Positions 23,310 to 34,981 of a stretch of 64,000 bases of DNA are shown piece after piece. The notes under the pieces are model-generated. The model ran no database searches. It saw nothing but the letters and a program-made list of their open reading frames with translations, and had not been told where the DNA came from. The position numbers were made by a program, and so were the translations under genes. The stretch lies in contig CM042090.1 of NCBI GenBank assembly GCA_023512835.1, forward strand, positions 50,264,996-50,328,995. Reading direction: 5' to 3'. Source of the stretch: Taxillus chinensis. Lineage: Eukaryota > Streptophyta > Magnoliopsida > Santalales > Loranthaceae. How positions within the stretch are numbered: the stretch's first letter is position 1; every line of letters starts with the position of its first letter.

Positions 23310-24748
23310 TGTTGGATCAAGCCCAGAATTTGGATAATGCTGATAAAGCCCTATGTAATTTGATTTGAGATCTTTTGTGTTTCTTTGATCATTGTAGAAG
23401 ATATGTTATTAATCCGGAGATACACTCGTGAGAGCAAAGCTAAGGACAGGATACATAATCCTGATCCGGACAAGAGTGAGTGTCGTCAAACACTTGGTAA
23501 ATAACCAAGTCACCAATACATACGGAATAAGGAACATTCGTGCGGACTAAGAACTTAAAAGCTACGGATTACGGAATCTGCTCTTAATGCCTCAAACGGA
23601 CTAAGTCAAACTGATGCGGAGTAAGAATCTTGGTCCATAAGGTCGCACGAAGTAAAAGAGTCAACACGGAGTTAAAGAGTTAAGTCTCCCTCTCAAGCGA
23701 ACTAAAGTAAAGAAGACACGGAGTAAGGCATCCGAGTCTTCCATACATACAGAGTAAGAAAGTACTGATGCGGAATAAGGACCCGAGTCTTTATTCGCAC
23801 GGAGTAAGGAACTTAGATGCGGAGTAAGGAATCCGGACCACTCACTCATGCGGAGTAAAGATGTGCTAGTACTGAGTAAGCCATCTAAGTCTTTATTCGC
23901 ACGGAGTAAGGAACTTACATATGGAGTGAGGAACTTATATACGGAGTAAGGAACTTACATACGGAGTAAGGAAGCGCTGATACGGAATAAGCACTCCGAC
24001 CTTCTCATTCACACGGAGTAAGGAAGCACTGACACGGACTAAGGATTCCAGTACCAAATAGATACGGAGTAAGCAACCACTAACATGGAGTAAGGTTCCG
24101 AGCTTCATTAGCTACGAAGTAAGGAAAATTACACCAGACCAAGAAGATGCTGCTTCAACTTAACCGCATTTAAGGTTATCAGCTCGTGGTGTCCCGATGT
24201 AAGACAAACTTGTTGAGAACCTGAAGAATCTTACACGTGGATCACCCGGATATGTGGACACAACTTTAATTATACTTGGGAACTCACAAAGGCACTTATA
24301 CTCTTCAAACCCAAGATCTTGAGCTCCACAAACTGCAGCAGTCAAGGCAGAGAGACTACTGAGGAATAGTTAGTGCTGAACGCATTCCGGAACTACAAGT
24401 TCCAAGGTTGTCTTTTAGGAATGTTTTTGTATAAATATTCATACTTGTATATTTGAAAGAGTGTGCGAGCGAGCTTGAATCAATCTTGTGTATGCAAAAG
24501 AGTTCAAAGACATAATATAGGCTAGTGTGTGAATCCTTTTGTAAACAGAGTGTAAGAGAGTCTTGCTTCTATTTTGTTGTATTTATCTTTTGATAATAAA
24601 ACAAAATACTTCCACTATCTGGTTATCTTCCACAGTGATTTTATCACTTAACTAGATAAGTGTTTGTGTCATAAGAGAATAGAAAGAGTTTCGATAAGAG
24701 CCTATTCACCCCCCCCCCCCCACCCCTCTAGGCTCCAAGGGACCATCA
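23310..24748 (+). repeat. SIRE-like 5' LTR
   Basis: It starts TGTTGGATC and ends CCATCA. About twenty spaced copies of a (C)GGAGTAAGGA word fill 23590-24125. A TATAAATATTC promoter-like word lies near 24431, and a poly-C tract (about 24711-24722) lies shortly before the LTR end. Confidence 0.9.
23590..24125 (+). repeat. Field of about twenty GGAGTAAGG words, 5' LTR
   Basis: Variants of TACGGAGTAAGGAAC recur at irregular 15-40 base spacing. Most change only the first two or three bases or one internal base (GGAATAAG, GGACTAAG). The same field is in the 3' LTR (about 35285-35810). It lies in U3, upstream of the TATA-like word. Confidence 0.85.
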
Positions 24749-24750
24749 AG

Positions 24751-24762
24751 TGGTATTAGAGC
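24751..24762 (+). other. SIRE-like primer binding site
   Basis: TGGTATTAGAGC starts two bases after the 5' LTR. This is the initiator-Met PBS with one C-to-T difference. Confidence 0.85.
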
Positions 24763-24809
24763 GAGTTCTATTTGTTCTAAGTAGAGATCCCACTCTTTCA
24801 CTCTCAGCA

Positions 24810-27081
24810 ATGGTCAAGAAAGCGAGATGCTATTCAACACTCGCCTTAACTCCAGGAGGTGCACAAGAGCCCATCCCGAATCGAAGCGGCGGTGAAAACG
24901 TCGACCCACCTCAACCTGGCTTGGGCTCCACCGCTCAACCACGGAGTTCTGGTTTTACTCTGACAAAACCGCCCAAATTCACACCTGAGCTTTTCTCCCA
25001 GTGGAAAGCTCGCATGAAGATGTTCATGGTATGCCATGACCATCTCATGTGGCCCTGTCTTCATCACGAGATTCCAATTCCGATAACTATCGGAGAACAT
25101 GGAGTTAGAAGGCCAAAGACGGATGCCAAACTTACCAACGATGAAAGAGCCTGCCAGTGCGCTAGCGAAAAGGCTCTGGCTTACGTTACATCGTCTTTGG
25201 ATTCTGAGGCTTTCACGGACGTCCAGGGTTGCACGTCAGCAAAAGCTGTCTGGGATAAACTGACAATCCTCTATGAGGGAAGTCAGTCCCAGATGCAAAA
25301 CATGATATGTGCTCTCAGATAGAACTTTGAGAGTTTCAATCACAAACCTGGCGAATCCCTTGAGAGTATCTATCAGAGATTCGGCAAGCTCATTCTAGAG
25401 CTAAAAACTGTCAATGAACACTACACTCAGTCTCAAATCAATGACAAGTTCTTTCGATCCTTGCCGGATCGCTACTGCTCCAAGCAGCTTCAGATGCAAG
25501 CTGACAAAAACTGGCCGTTTACTGCCCTTGAAGAAATATACAGGGAGCTTTGGACTCATGAGGTCAGATTCAGATACACTGACCGTGATGAGAAAATAGC
25601 TCGGAAAGAAAAAGGGGTAGCCCTCAAAGCTACGGAATGCTCTAGTAATCATCAAGAGGATGATACGGATGAGTCATAGAATTCGGACTCAAACGCAGAA
25701 GAGGAAATAGCTCTTCTTGTTAAATCCTTTGAATGATTCCTTCGGAAAAGTAGAAAAGGATTCAGAAGAGGCTCCTTATCATCCAGAAGCAAGGAACGAT
25801 CAGAGTCGAGCTCCCAAGAATGCTTTAATTATGGGAAACTCGATCACTGGGCCAAGGAATGCAGATCCAAATCTGAGACGGTAGAGAAAAGTGACAAGGT
25901 TACTCCTCGACATACCACCTCAGACAACAGCAAGAACAAGAGGAAGGTGCTCGTGACAAAGTACATCAGTGGCTCGGAAGAAGAGGAGGAATCCTCGGAT
26001 GATGAGCCAACTCCTAAGCCGAACGTCTGCCTCATGGCAAATACTGAGGTACCTTCTATCTCTGAGCTCATGAGTAAAATAGAATCTCTTATTACTAATA
26101 ATTACTCAAATGTACAAAGATATGGAAAGTCAGAATAAACGTCTTGAATTTACTATTACTAGACTTGAAAAGGACATAGCTGACTTCAGAGGAAAAGAAG
26201 CTTGGTATCACGATCGAAGGGCTGAAAATCATCTGCTAAATACCAATCTCTCAGGCCTAAAAGTTATTGTAAAAAGACTCGAGAATGAACTTGAACAAGA
26301 AAAGGAAATAAATCATAAGTGGCTTAAATCCGGGGAAATAGCCTCTTCATTTAGGACTGATCTGGATAATGTTCGAGTCAAACCTGGCCTAGGCTCAGAA
26401 TCATCAACCTCCAATGGTCAAGCTACTGAGTGTCCTCCGGATTTCACTCCAAAACTAACCAACTTATATCCTGTTAGTACGTCTAAACCGTTGGATGGTT
26501 TCATTTCAGGTGGCACCATAGTTTATGACTGTGGAGTCAAGGCTGTTACTGCACTTCCCGAAGCAGTAGCACCCGTAACTAATGATGAAGGGAAGGCTGC
26601 TGCAGTTAAATCCAAAACTGTAGCACCCAAAAAGAAAGGAAAGGCAAAGGCTGATGCATCTAGGGCCAAGAGCGTGTCACCCAAACGCAATGGATTAGGC
26701 CACAGGGAACAGAGTAGAAAGTCTGTAAAATCTAAGAGACATGTATTCCCTGTTTGTACTCCACATTATAGTGTCTGTTCCATCTGTAGGGAAATAGGTC
26801 ATTATCACTATGAATGTTGGAGTTTATTTGATAACTGGCTTTGTAATCAAATTCGTACCAATAAAGATCAGTTCAATAAAAAGGGTTCTTCGAGCAAAAC
26901 AAAATCTAAACCTCAAAAGAGTATCTCTCCCAAGATAACCCAAATAAAAGAAGCAACTGAAACTAACAAATTAAAGTCAACTTGGAGAGCTAAAAGTCCT
27001 AGCAAAGTCAAATCCGGAACTGTTGACATTACTGTTGTTCTTTCTAACCGCCCGAAACAAGTTTTGGCACCAAAAGTGTAA
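24810..27081 (+). pseudogene. SIRE-like gag, several in-frame stops
   Basis: The likely start is ATG 24810 after PBS and leader. The copia gag block is clear (KPPKFTPELFSQWKARMKMF, then KAVWDKLTILYEGS). Stops occur at 25320 (TAG), 25677 and further on, and the chain shifts frame near 26100. The first zinc knuckle is damaged, with Tyr in place of the second Cys and Asp for Gly (CFNYGKLDHWAKEC, about 25821). A coiled coil (26110-26350), a Lys/Ser-rich linker and a second, intact knuckle CSICREIGHYHYEC (about 26776-26817) follow. It would be the particle protein; it is not translatable as a whole. Confidence 0.8.
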
Positions 27082-28858
27082 ACTATTGTTTTTCAGGAGC
27101 ATCTCTGGAATGTACTGCCGGATCACTTGAAGTTAAAGATCAATCAAAGCAAGTGGATCCTCGATAGTGGATGCTCCGGACATATGACGGGTGATCAGAC
27201 TCTGCTTGTAGAAGTTAATGAAAAATGAGATCCATCCGTTTCATATGGTGACAACAGCAAAGGTAAGACTGTCGGGTATGGCACTTTAACCAACGGCTGT
27301 GTATCAATCACTAGAGTTGCACTAGTCGACGGTTTGAAGCATAATTTGCTAAGTGTCAATAATTTATGTGACAAAGGATTTACTGTTTCCTTTATGTCCA
27401 ACACCTATACAGTAAGGGAAAACTTATCCGGAGATGTAAAGTTATCCGGATCAAGAGATGGGTCATATACTCAGTGGTCTTAAGAAATAATTCTTCTGAC
27501 CTTGTATACTTCCTCACTAAAGCTTCAGATGAAGATAGTTGGTTATGGCACAAGCGATGTGCACATTTAAACTTTAAGACACTGTTTAAGTTAGCATCAC
27601 TTGATCTTGTCACTGGTCTACCTAAACTCAAATACTCCAGAGACACTCTCTGTCGAGAATGTCAACTGGCAAACAGACCAAACATAGCTTTAAGAGCAAA
27701 TCAGTTAATTCAATAACTGCTCCTCTACAACTTCTTCATATGGACCTCTATGGTCCTGTTTCTGTTCCTTCCCTGGCTGGTGCGAGATATACCCTTGTGG
27801 TTATCGATGATTTCACCAGATACACATGGGTGATGTTCCTGAAATCAAAGGATCAAACTTTTGAGCATCTTGTAGATCTTTTCAACTGGATAAGCAACTC
27901 ACAAGGACTGAGCATAAAGTGCATCAGGAGTGATCATGGTATAGAATTTGATTTTTCAAATATGAGATCATATTGTTCTGAACAGGGCATTCAGCACGAC
28001 TTCTCTGCGCCCAGAACTCCACAACAAAATGGGGTAGCTGAGCGCAAGAATCATACTTTAGTCGAGGCTGGCAGATCTATGTTAGCAGGGGCAACGCTTC
28101 CTCTCAGTTTGTGGGTTGAAGCTGTGTCCACTGCCTGCTATGTTCAGAACAGAACTCTAATAAATAAATCTACCATGAAAACACCCTATGAGATGTGGAG
28201 AGGACGAAAGCCTTCAATTTTACATTTCAGAGCTTTTGGGTGCACTTGCTATATATTGATAAATGGCAAAGAAACCCGGAATAAATTTGAACCAAAATCT
28301 GATGATGGGTTTTTTGTCGGGTACTCATTACATAGCAAGGCTTATCGGGTCTTTAATAGAAAACTTTTTAAAGTTGAAGAATCTATCCATGTGACCTTTG
28401 ATGAAACTAATCTTGATTGGTCAAAAGTTGCTTCTTCAAGTTCTAATGTACAGGTCTCGGACAGCAACATCGACTATTCGAAGTTTATGAATGTTCCTGT
28501 TACACATTCTGACCAACCCCGTGGCATCAGCGAGGCACAAAGAAGTTATATGGATGATGCTACGGATGATTTGGACTCAGGACTATCATTAAGCTCCGGA
28601 CATACTCCTTTGGATACCCAAAATTCCGGAGCACCTTCAAGCCCGTCCGGACTAGTTAACACTGAAAGAAACAGTGTTGAAGAACCACCTAGTTCTACCG
28701 TACCTTCTAATACGGAAACATCTGGTCCGGAAGAAGCTCAACCAGCAGATATACCTGAACCACCTAATCTGCGAGCTTCAAATTATTCAAGATCAACCAT
28801 CACATGCACAGAATTACAAATGGACCCGAAACCATCCCTCAGATCAAGTGATTGGTGA
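27082..28858 (+). pseudogene. SIRE-like protease-integrase
   Basis: The protease active site WILDSGCSGHMTGD is readable at about 27158-27199, followed by an in-frame TGA near 27226. GAG-pre-integrase (LWHKRCAHLNFKTL, from 27546) and a 399-residue integrase frame (27659-28858) follow. The integrase has the DDE positions in MDLYGP, IRSDHGIEF and PQQNGVAERKN, then the GYS C-terminal motif (FFVGYSLHSKAYRVF) and an acidic Ser/Pro tail. The integrase core is intact. The frame shifts near 28850 before RT. Confidence 0.88.
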
Positions 28859-30461
28859 TCCTACTGCTGGTGTAAGAACAAGAGCAGCCACTTTCAACAT
28901 GTGTCTTAACTCGTGTTTTCTATCTCAAATAGAACCAAAAGTGGTAGATGAAGCTCTTCAGGATTCGAATTGGATAGAAGCCATGCAAGAAGAGCTGAAT
29001 CAATTCAAGAGAAATAATGTGTGGACTCTAGTACCAAGGCCTAAGTCTCACCAAGTCATTAGAGTTAAATGGGTGTTCCGGAACAAGCTTGATACGGATG
29101 GAATTTTAATCCGGAACAAAGCCAGACTGGTAGCCAAAGGATATCGTCAAGAAGAAGGAATAGACTATGATGAGACCTTTGCTCCGGTGGCAAGACTTGA
29201 GGCAATCCAATTGTTTCTGGCGTATTCTTCATATGAAAACTTCATAGTTTATCAAATGAACGTCAAGAGTGCATTCCTGAATGGAGATCTTCAAGAGGAG
29301 GTGTACGTTAAACAACCTCCAGGTTTCACTGAACCCAAGGCTAGACATCTGGTTTACAAACTAAGGAAAGCCTTGTATGGATTGAAGCAAGCTCGAAGAG
29401 CATGATACGACACACTTTCAGAATTCTTACTTGCTCACAACTTTCAAAAAGGGAAGATTGACACCACGCTATTCTTACAGAAAGAGAAAGGACATACTCT
29501 GATCGTACAGATATACGTGGATGATATCATTTTCGGATCAACTAATCTGAAACGTTGTGATGAATTCGCCAAGTTGATGACTGGCAAGTTTGAGATGAGT
29601 ATGATGGGAGAACTGTCCTACTTTCTTGGGATCGAAGTCAAACAACTGAAAGAAGAGACCTTCATAAACCAAGCTAAGTATACTCGCAACTTAATCAAGA
29701 AGTTTGGTATAGAAGGTTCGTCTCCCGTCAAAACTCTAATGCCAGTCAATGCCAAGTTAGACCCAGATGTTGATGGCAAATCAGTGAATGTGACTGAGTA
29801 CAGAGGGATGATTGGATCCTTGCTGTATCTTACAGCAAGTCGCCCGGACATAATGTTTGCAACTTGCATTTGCGCAAGATATCAGGCGAATCCCAAAGAG
29901 TCACATATGCTTCATGTAAAACAGATATTAAGGTATCTTAAAGGGACAATTAATTTGGGACTCTGGTACCCAAAAGAGTCCAACTTCGCCTTATCCGGAT
30001 ATTCTGATGCTGATTTTGCCGGGTGTCGCATAGACAGGAAAAGCACCAGTGGTACATGCCAATTCCTTGGAAACAGATTGATCTCTTGGTTCAGTAAGAA
30101 GCAGAATTCCGTATCAACATCTACTGCTGAAGCGGAATATATAGCTGTTGGGAGTTGCTGCGCACAGCTTCTTTGGATGCAAAGTCAACTTACTGACTAC
30201 GGCTTCAACATGACATCTGTTCCACTGTACTATGACAATACCAGTGCTATTGCTATCAGCAATAATCCCGTCATGCATCTAAAGACAAAACATATTGAGA
30301 TCAGGCATCATTTCATTCGCGATCATGTTCTTAAAAAGCACATATCCTTGGAACATGTTGCTACTGAAGATCAACTGGCAGATATACTTACAAAGCCCCT
30401 ACCTGATGTAAGATTTTCTGAACTTCTTCTCAAATTAGGTATGCTTGACTTTTCTGCATAA
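28859..30461 (+). pseudogene. SIRE-like reverse transcriptase-RNase H
   Basis: RT motifs run in order: [44 protein letters not shown], then a TGA at 29403-29405 exactly where copia RTs have Trp, then QIYVDDIIFGS (YVDD box, about 29509). RNase H follows without further breaks: SGYSDADFAG, STSTAEAEYIA and DILTKPLPD, ending at 30461. Apart from the one Trp-to-stop, the chain is open and well conserved. Confidence 0.9.
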
Positions 30462-32129
30462 CTTCTCACCTGTCATCCATCAGTAGTTATTTTCAGAACA
30501 TGCATTGTTGTACTTCATGGTTAGTGATAGACACTGAACTTCATGTTTATGCTCTAATATTTCTCACTAAGTTCATGTGGGAGGATGCTTGCGTTTCCCA
30601 ACTGAAGTCGTTTAAGCAAACATGAATAAAGTTTATATGATTAACTTATTCTGGTTTCATGATCTTAATTTCCACTGATCACCACATGACAAATGCCTGT
30701 TCATTTAGATTACTCTATTAACATGTATAGTTGAAGAAATAAAATGGGTTAGTTCGGAATGCCTGGTGGATGAATACACAATCGCAGTCTGATCAGCTTC
30801 TGAAGTATAGTTTCCTATAAAGATAGACAGTGCTGAATTTCTTTAAGCCGGAAAGGTCTACCAAGAGGATTGCACAATCTACGGGGGAGAAAATGCTTTA
30901 TAAATTATTCGAGTAATAGCCCCCGTATATGTCTCATGACCTCTTTCCTGGCTGTCTATTCGAGGGGGAGCCTTTCATTGAGAGGATCGAATGATCTACG
31001 GGGGAGCCTAAGCTTCATCTATTACCTCAGTAATAACCCCCTAATGTGTCTCAGATACTCCCTCCTCTAAACCTTTACTTTCGGATCTGACTGGACATGC
31101 GTTGTTGAAATAGAATTGCGGCATGCTTGGACGTATTTTTTTCTTCAACCATGCATTTTAATCGGATAATCAACTGCTTGCTTTTGACATGTGTCCACTT
31201 CCTCATTTTTCACTCATGAATCCTAGTTTGGTCAAATCATATGATTTTTAATTAATCTTAGCTACGTCGTTCCGCAGGACGGTTTCGCTATGTTGACCTA
31301 TATGAACTTGTATATTTATTATCTGACATATGCCCTGATTCAGTCACATTGATCATTCTCTAGTATGTATATGTCTATTTCATTCGTTGTAAAGCATAAG
31401 TTCTGCTTCTCATTAGTTCGGATTATATCGCTCTTCACTGACTATTTTCTCCTGTCCGTACTAATCCTTGCTTGTTAAGCTTTTGTACTTTTAGTTTATT
31501 TTTTTTTGTGAAGCTACAGGTTCAGATTTTCTTTGCAACCTTATCGATAAATCTAGTCCATAGTCTTGGATTTGAAGTGTTGTGGTACTTCTCTTCTCTT
31601 CGACTTATTGACAGCAAAGGAATCTATTTCTCTTTAACCGCACTCTGTTACTATGGACACGGTCTACTTTTCATCCGGATACTCATCCCTTGACTATCGT
31701 TGATTCCGAATGATTGTCGGTTCATTCCTCCGGACTCCTGACAATGTCAAATTGCGATAATCCATGTCTTATTATATATCGTGTGCTTTTGAGGAGGAAT
31801 AATGATGATTCATTGAATACATGTCTCGGGGTACACACACTTCCCCAGGAAGGCAAACAGTTGTTACCCTTACTTGGTCATGCCGTCTCCACGTCATCTT
31901 TTAATTCGGAGGCGCATCGATATCAAGACTAATGACATCAGCTTGTCAAGCGGTTTACTGTTTCACTCGCCACATTCTTAGACCCGCTGACATTTACGGA
32001 CTCGGTCTTATATATTCTGGTCATTCCTGCGAAGCACGAGTGTTACCCTTTCCAAATCCCTAAAACTCTCGTTGCTCCTTCAATCCCTAAGACCTCGCCT
32101 TCCCTCTCGCCCTTCAACTTTCATCTCCA
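30462..32129 (+). other. Spacer between RNase H and the extra ORF
   Basis: No ORF is recognisable. Two ACGGGGGAG words (about 30881 and 30997) and one GAGGGGGAG (about 30963) resemble polypurine tracts, and CCCCCG or CCCCC runs follow the first and last at about 33-40 bases, giving possible stem-loops. Part of the segment is an imperfect duplication with a 116-base period. The rest is AT-rich sequence with no visible signal. Confidence 0.6.
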
Positions 32130-34838
32130 ATGGCACCCAGAACCTCTCCTTCCGGCGTCAATCCTGGCCATCTAGTCGATTGGAGCGCTGTCTCCAACCC
32201 TCCGGACTGGTTTTGCCATATTCGCCCTCTTCTAGAAGCCTCTCACATACTCAACTTGATCTCCAATCCTGTCGATCTTCTTATAGACGACATTCTCGAG
32301 TACTACCAACGGATCCGCTGTACCACCGGCTCCATTATCTCCTATGTTCGCGGTGAATCCATCCTCATTACCCCCGACGTTCTCCGCGTTGCTCTCAGTC
32401 TACCCCCCGGTGAATCACAGCGCCCCGATGCCAATCCCATGGCGGCTTCTATGGGTTGCACCTATAAAGGCAAGGAATACAAGGTGAAGTCCTTCCAAGG
32501 TCGCTATCGCTATATGGCGATCATACTGAGTCGATGTTTACTGGCTCGCACTTCCGCTTTGGACTCTCTTTCGTACGATCTTCTTCTGGCCATGTATGGC
32601 GTTTTCGAAGGTCTTCCGATGGACTGGGGTATGTTTTTGTTCCGCCTGCTGCAGACTGGACCCAAGAACCATTCCTTCGGGCGCATCCTAAGCATTGTCT
32701 CCCGGCATCTTCATCCGGACCATTTCGCCCGCTCTGACACTGTTCCCTTTCCTCCGGCTTATTATCTTCGCTATATTACGCCTGATGGGAACATGACGGC
32801 TCGCCATCCCTCTGCCGCTCTCCGCCTTCTCCCTGCCTCGGAACAACAAGGCAGTTCTGTTGGTGACCCCTCCTACAGTCATGCCCCTGCCGTCAGCTCA
32901 GCTCATCAATCCTCTCGGATTCGGTCTGTTGCTGCACCCTCCATTTCTCGGGCCTCCCAGCACAGTGTCTGTGCCGAACCCTCCGAGGTTGTGGGGCCAT
33001 CTCAGCGCAGTGTCCCTAGAGCTGTTTCCTCAGCCCCTTCTGCTGCGGATGTCCCCACTCCCTCCACTTCCGCTGTTGCTGCCGCGGTTGATACCGCCAT
33101 TGCTGCCACAATTGCTGATGTCCCGGAATCTATTCCGGAAGCTCCTTTGCCTCCCCTACCTCAACCCCGAGATTACCTTGACCATCTCTCCGCCGACACC
33201 TTAATGGACCTTTGGCTCCATTTTAGCCTTGCCCACACCGCCTCCATTCCTGAAACCGATCTCCAGGTGTTTTACACTCGCCATACTCAATCCCCGGAGA
33301 CCATGATCATCTGGAATTTGGACCAAGGCTTTCTTACGCCGGCCTCCATTCCAGATGTGCCGTTCCCTGACCCCTCCAGCCCGGTCCATGCCGGACGGAG
33401 TCCTTCCCCTGCTAAGGCTGGCCCTTCTTCTCTTGCTGTTGACATTCTCGTTATTGACCTATCTGGTCAAAGCGGGTCCGCTGCTCCGGATGCCCCTTCT
33501 GTTGTTGCTGCTGATACTCCTGCGGACTCCTCTGCCCAGCGCACTCCTGCTCCTGTTCATGCGGGGGAGTCCTCCAAAGCTCCAGAGTTGGCACTTGGGC
33601 GTGCTTCTTTTGGCACGGTCCACTCCGACGTTGTGCTCTCCGCCCAGCTGGACCGCCACGCTCAAGCTCAAAGCACCCAAATATCCGCCATCACCGCCAA
33701 GGTTGATGCTCTTGGCGCCCAACTCCTCTCCGCCCTCACCGACTCCTCCACCTCCATGAAACAGAAGATGGACCTAGTCGCCTCGTCCGTCCACTCCTTG
33801 TCTACCTCCTTTGCGGACTTGGCGCACACGATGGCTCGCCCTCCCGTTGCTTCCCGGCGATCTGCCAAACCGGGGGAGAGAGTGTCATCTGATCCTTCTG
33901 CTCCTCCTGCATCACATTCATCCACTCGTGCTGAGAAGCGGCCTGCCTCTTCATTGCTTCAGGGAGTTCAAATCCCCAAACATAGCCGCTTCTCTCAGCC
34001 AAGCTCCTTGACTGCAGCTCTTCCTCCATCCTCTCCATCCACAGCTGACACCTTCCTCCCATCATACGTGGTGTGTGACCCTCTTGATGCGGACGGAAGC
34101 GTGCATAAGGGAATGAAGTCCTATGCTGCGTCTTCTGCCGAGAGAAGATGTCTCTCTGACCTGTACCCCTTCTCCCCGGACGACATTCGGACCCTTTGTT
34201 CGGAGAAAGGCCTCTTTACAACAGACGACATTGACAACTTCTCTAGGGCTGCTAAAATGGAGATGAGGTTGTTTCCATCTTTGTACAAGGATGGCCACTC
34301 GTTTGAAGTTCTGCCGTGCTGGAATGAGGGCTATCTTCCAAGTATAGATATAATTCAGTCTTTTATCGAAGGAACTGCTGAGGATAGCAAGCCATGGAGA
34401 ACTCTCTCAACTATCCTCATTACGTACTGGATCATGTCGCCACATTTCATGATGGCTGTCTTCATGATTCAGTCCAAACAGATGATTCTAATTGATTCTC
34501 ATCAGATTGTAGAGCAGTATGTAAGAAAGAATCAATGAGAACCACTGTGTCTCAGGTTAACTGAAGCTATGACGAAAGCCGGATTATATGAAAAGTTGGG
34601 CATCACTCCTTTGAGACCAACTGAGAAGCTGAAGGCAACATTCCGGGGCAAGAAGCAAGTGCCACAACAGCCAAATGGAGATAGCTGCGGAGCCTTTGTC
34701 TGTTACTTCATCAAATCATTCTTAAGTGTGGACAAATCTTGGAGCCAACACACCACTTATTCGATGAAGCAGACAATGGAGCTTAGAGAGAAAGCAGCAA
34801 CAATGATCTTCAAGTATAGTAAGCCTTATGTACCTTAA
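32130..34838 (+). pseudogene. Extra ORF: plant-transposon N-domain, coiled coil, Ulp1/C48-like protease
   Basis: ATG 32130 (context CCAATGG) opens an 802-residue frame ending TGA 34536-34538. The same frame continues to 34838 after that single stop. Residues 1-190 are a compact region (..DDILEYYQRI.., YVRGESI, ..GRYRYMAIILSRCLLARTS..) resembling N-terminal domains of plant transposon and env-like proteins. Residues 200-490 are Pro/Ser/Ala-rich and 490-570 are probably coiled coil. The C terminus matches Ulp1/C48 cysteine proteases: SPHFMM (His772), ILIDSH (Asp789) and, after the stop, PQQPNGDSCGAFVCYF with oxyanion Gln and catalytic Cys (codon 34686-34688). Members of that family cleave SUMO-like conjugates. 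It occupies the env-like position of SIRE elements. If the stop holds, only a protease lacking its Cys is made. Assignment is from motifs by eye. Confidence 0.72.
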
Positions 34839-34970
34839 TGAAAATCTTGTATAAAGGCTGAATTGTATTCTGTTGCTGATAAATGAAAATGGTTGTGATG
34901 TGTATTCTGTATGTTATCTTTTTGCACTGCTTACCAGATCAGATTACAAAGGGTTTGGGCATATCCATAA

Positions 34971-34981
34971 TTGGGGGAGAT
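34971..34981 (+). other. SIRE-like polypurine tract
   Basis: TTGGGGGAGAT directly precedes the 3' LTR and is the expected plus-strand primer. Confidence 0.85.

Noticed and set aside
33355..34298. Overlapping ORFs on both strands within the Ulp1 ORF
   Set aside because: GC-rich, Pro/Leu-rich shadows of the real frame, no motif.
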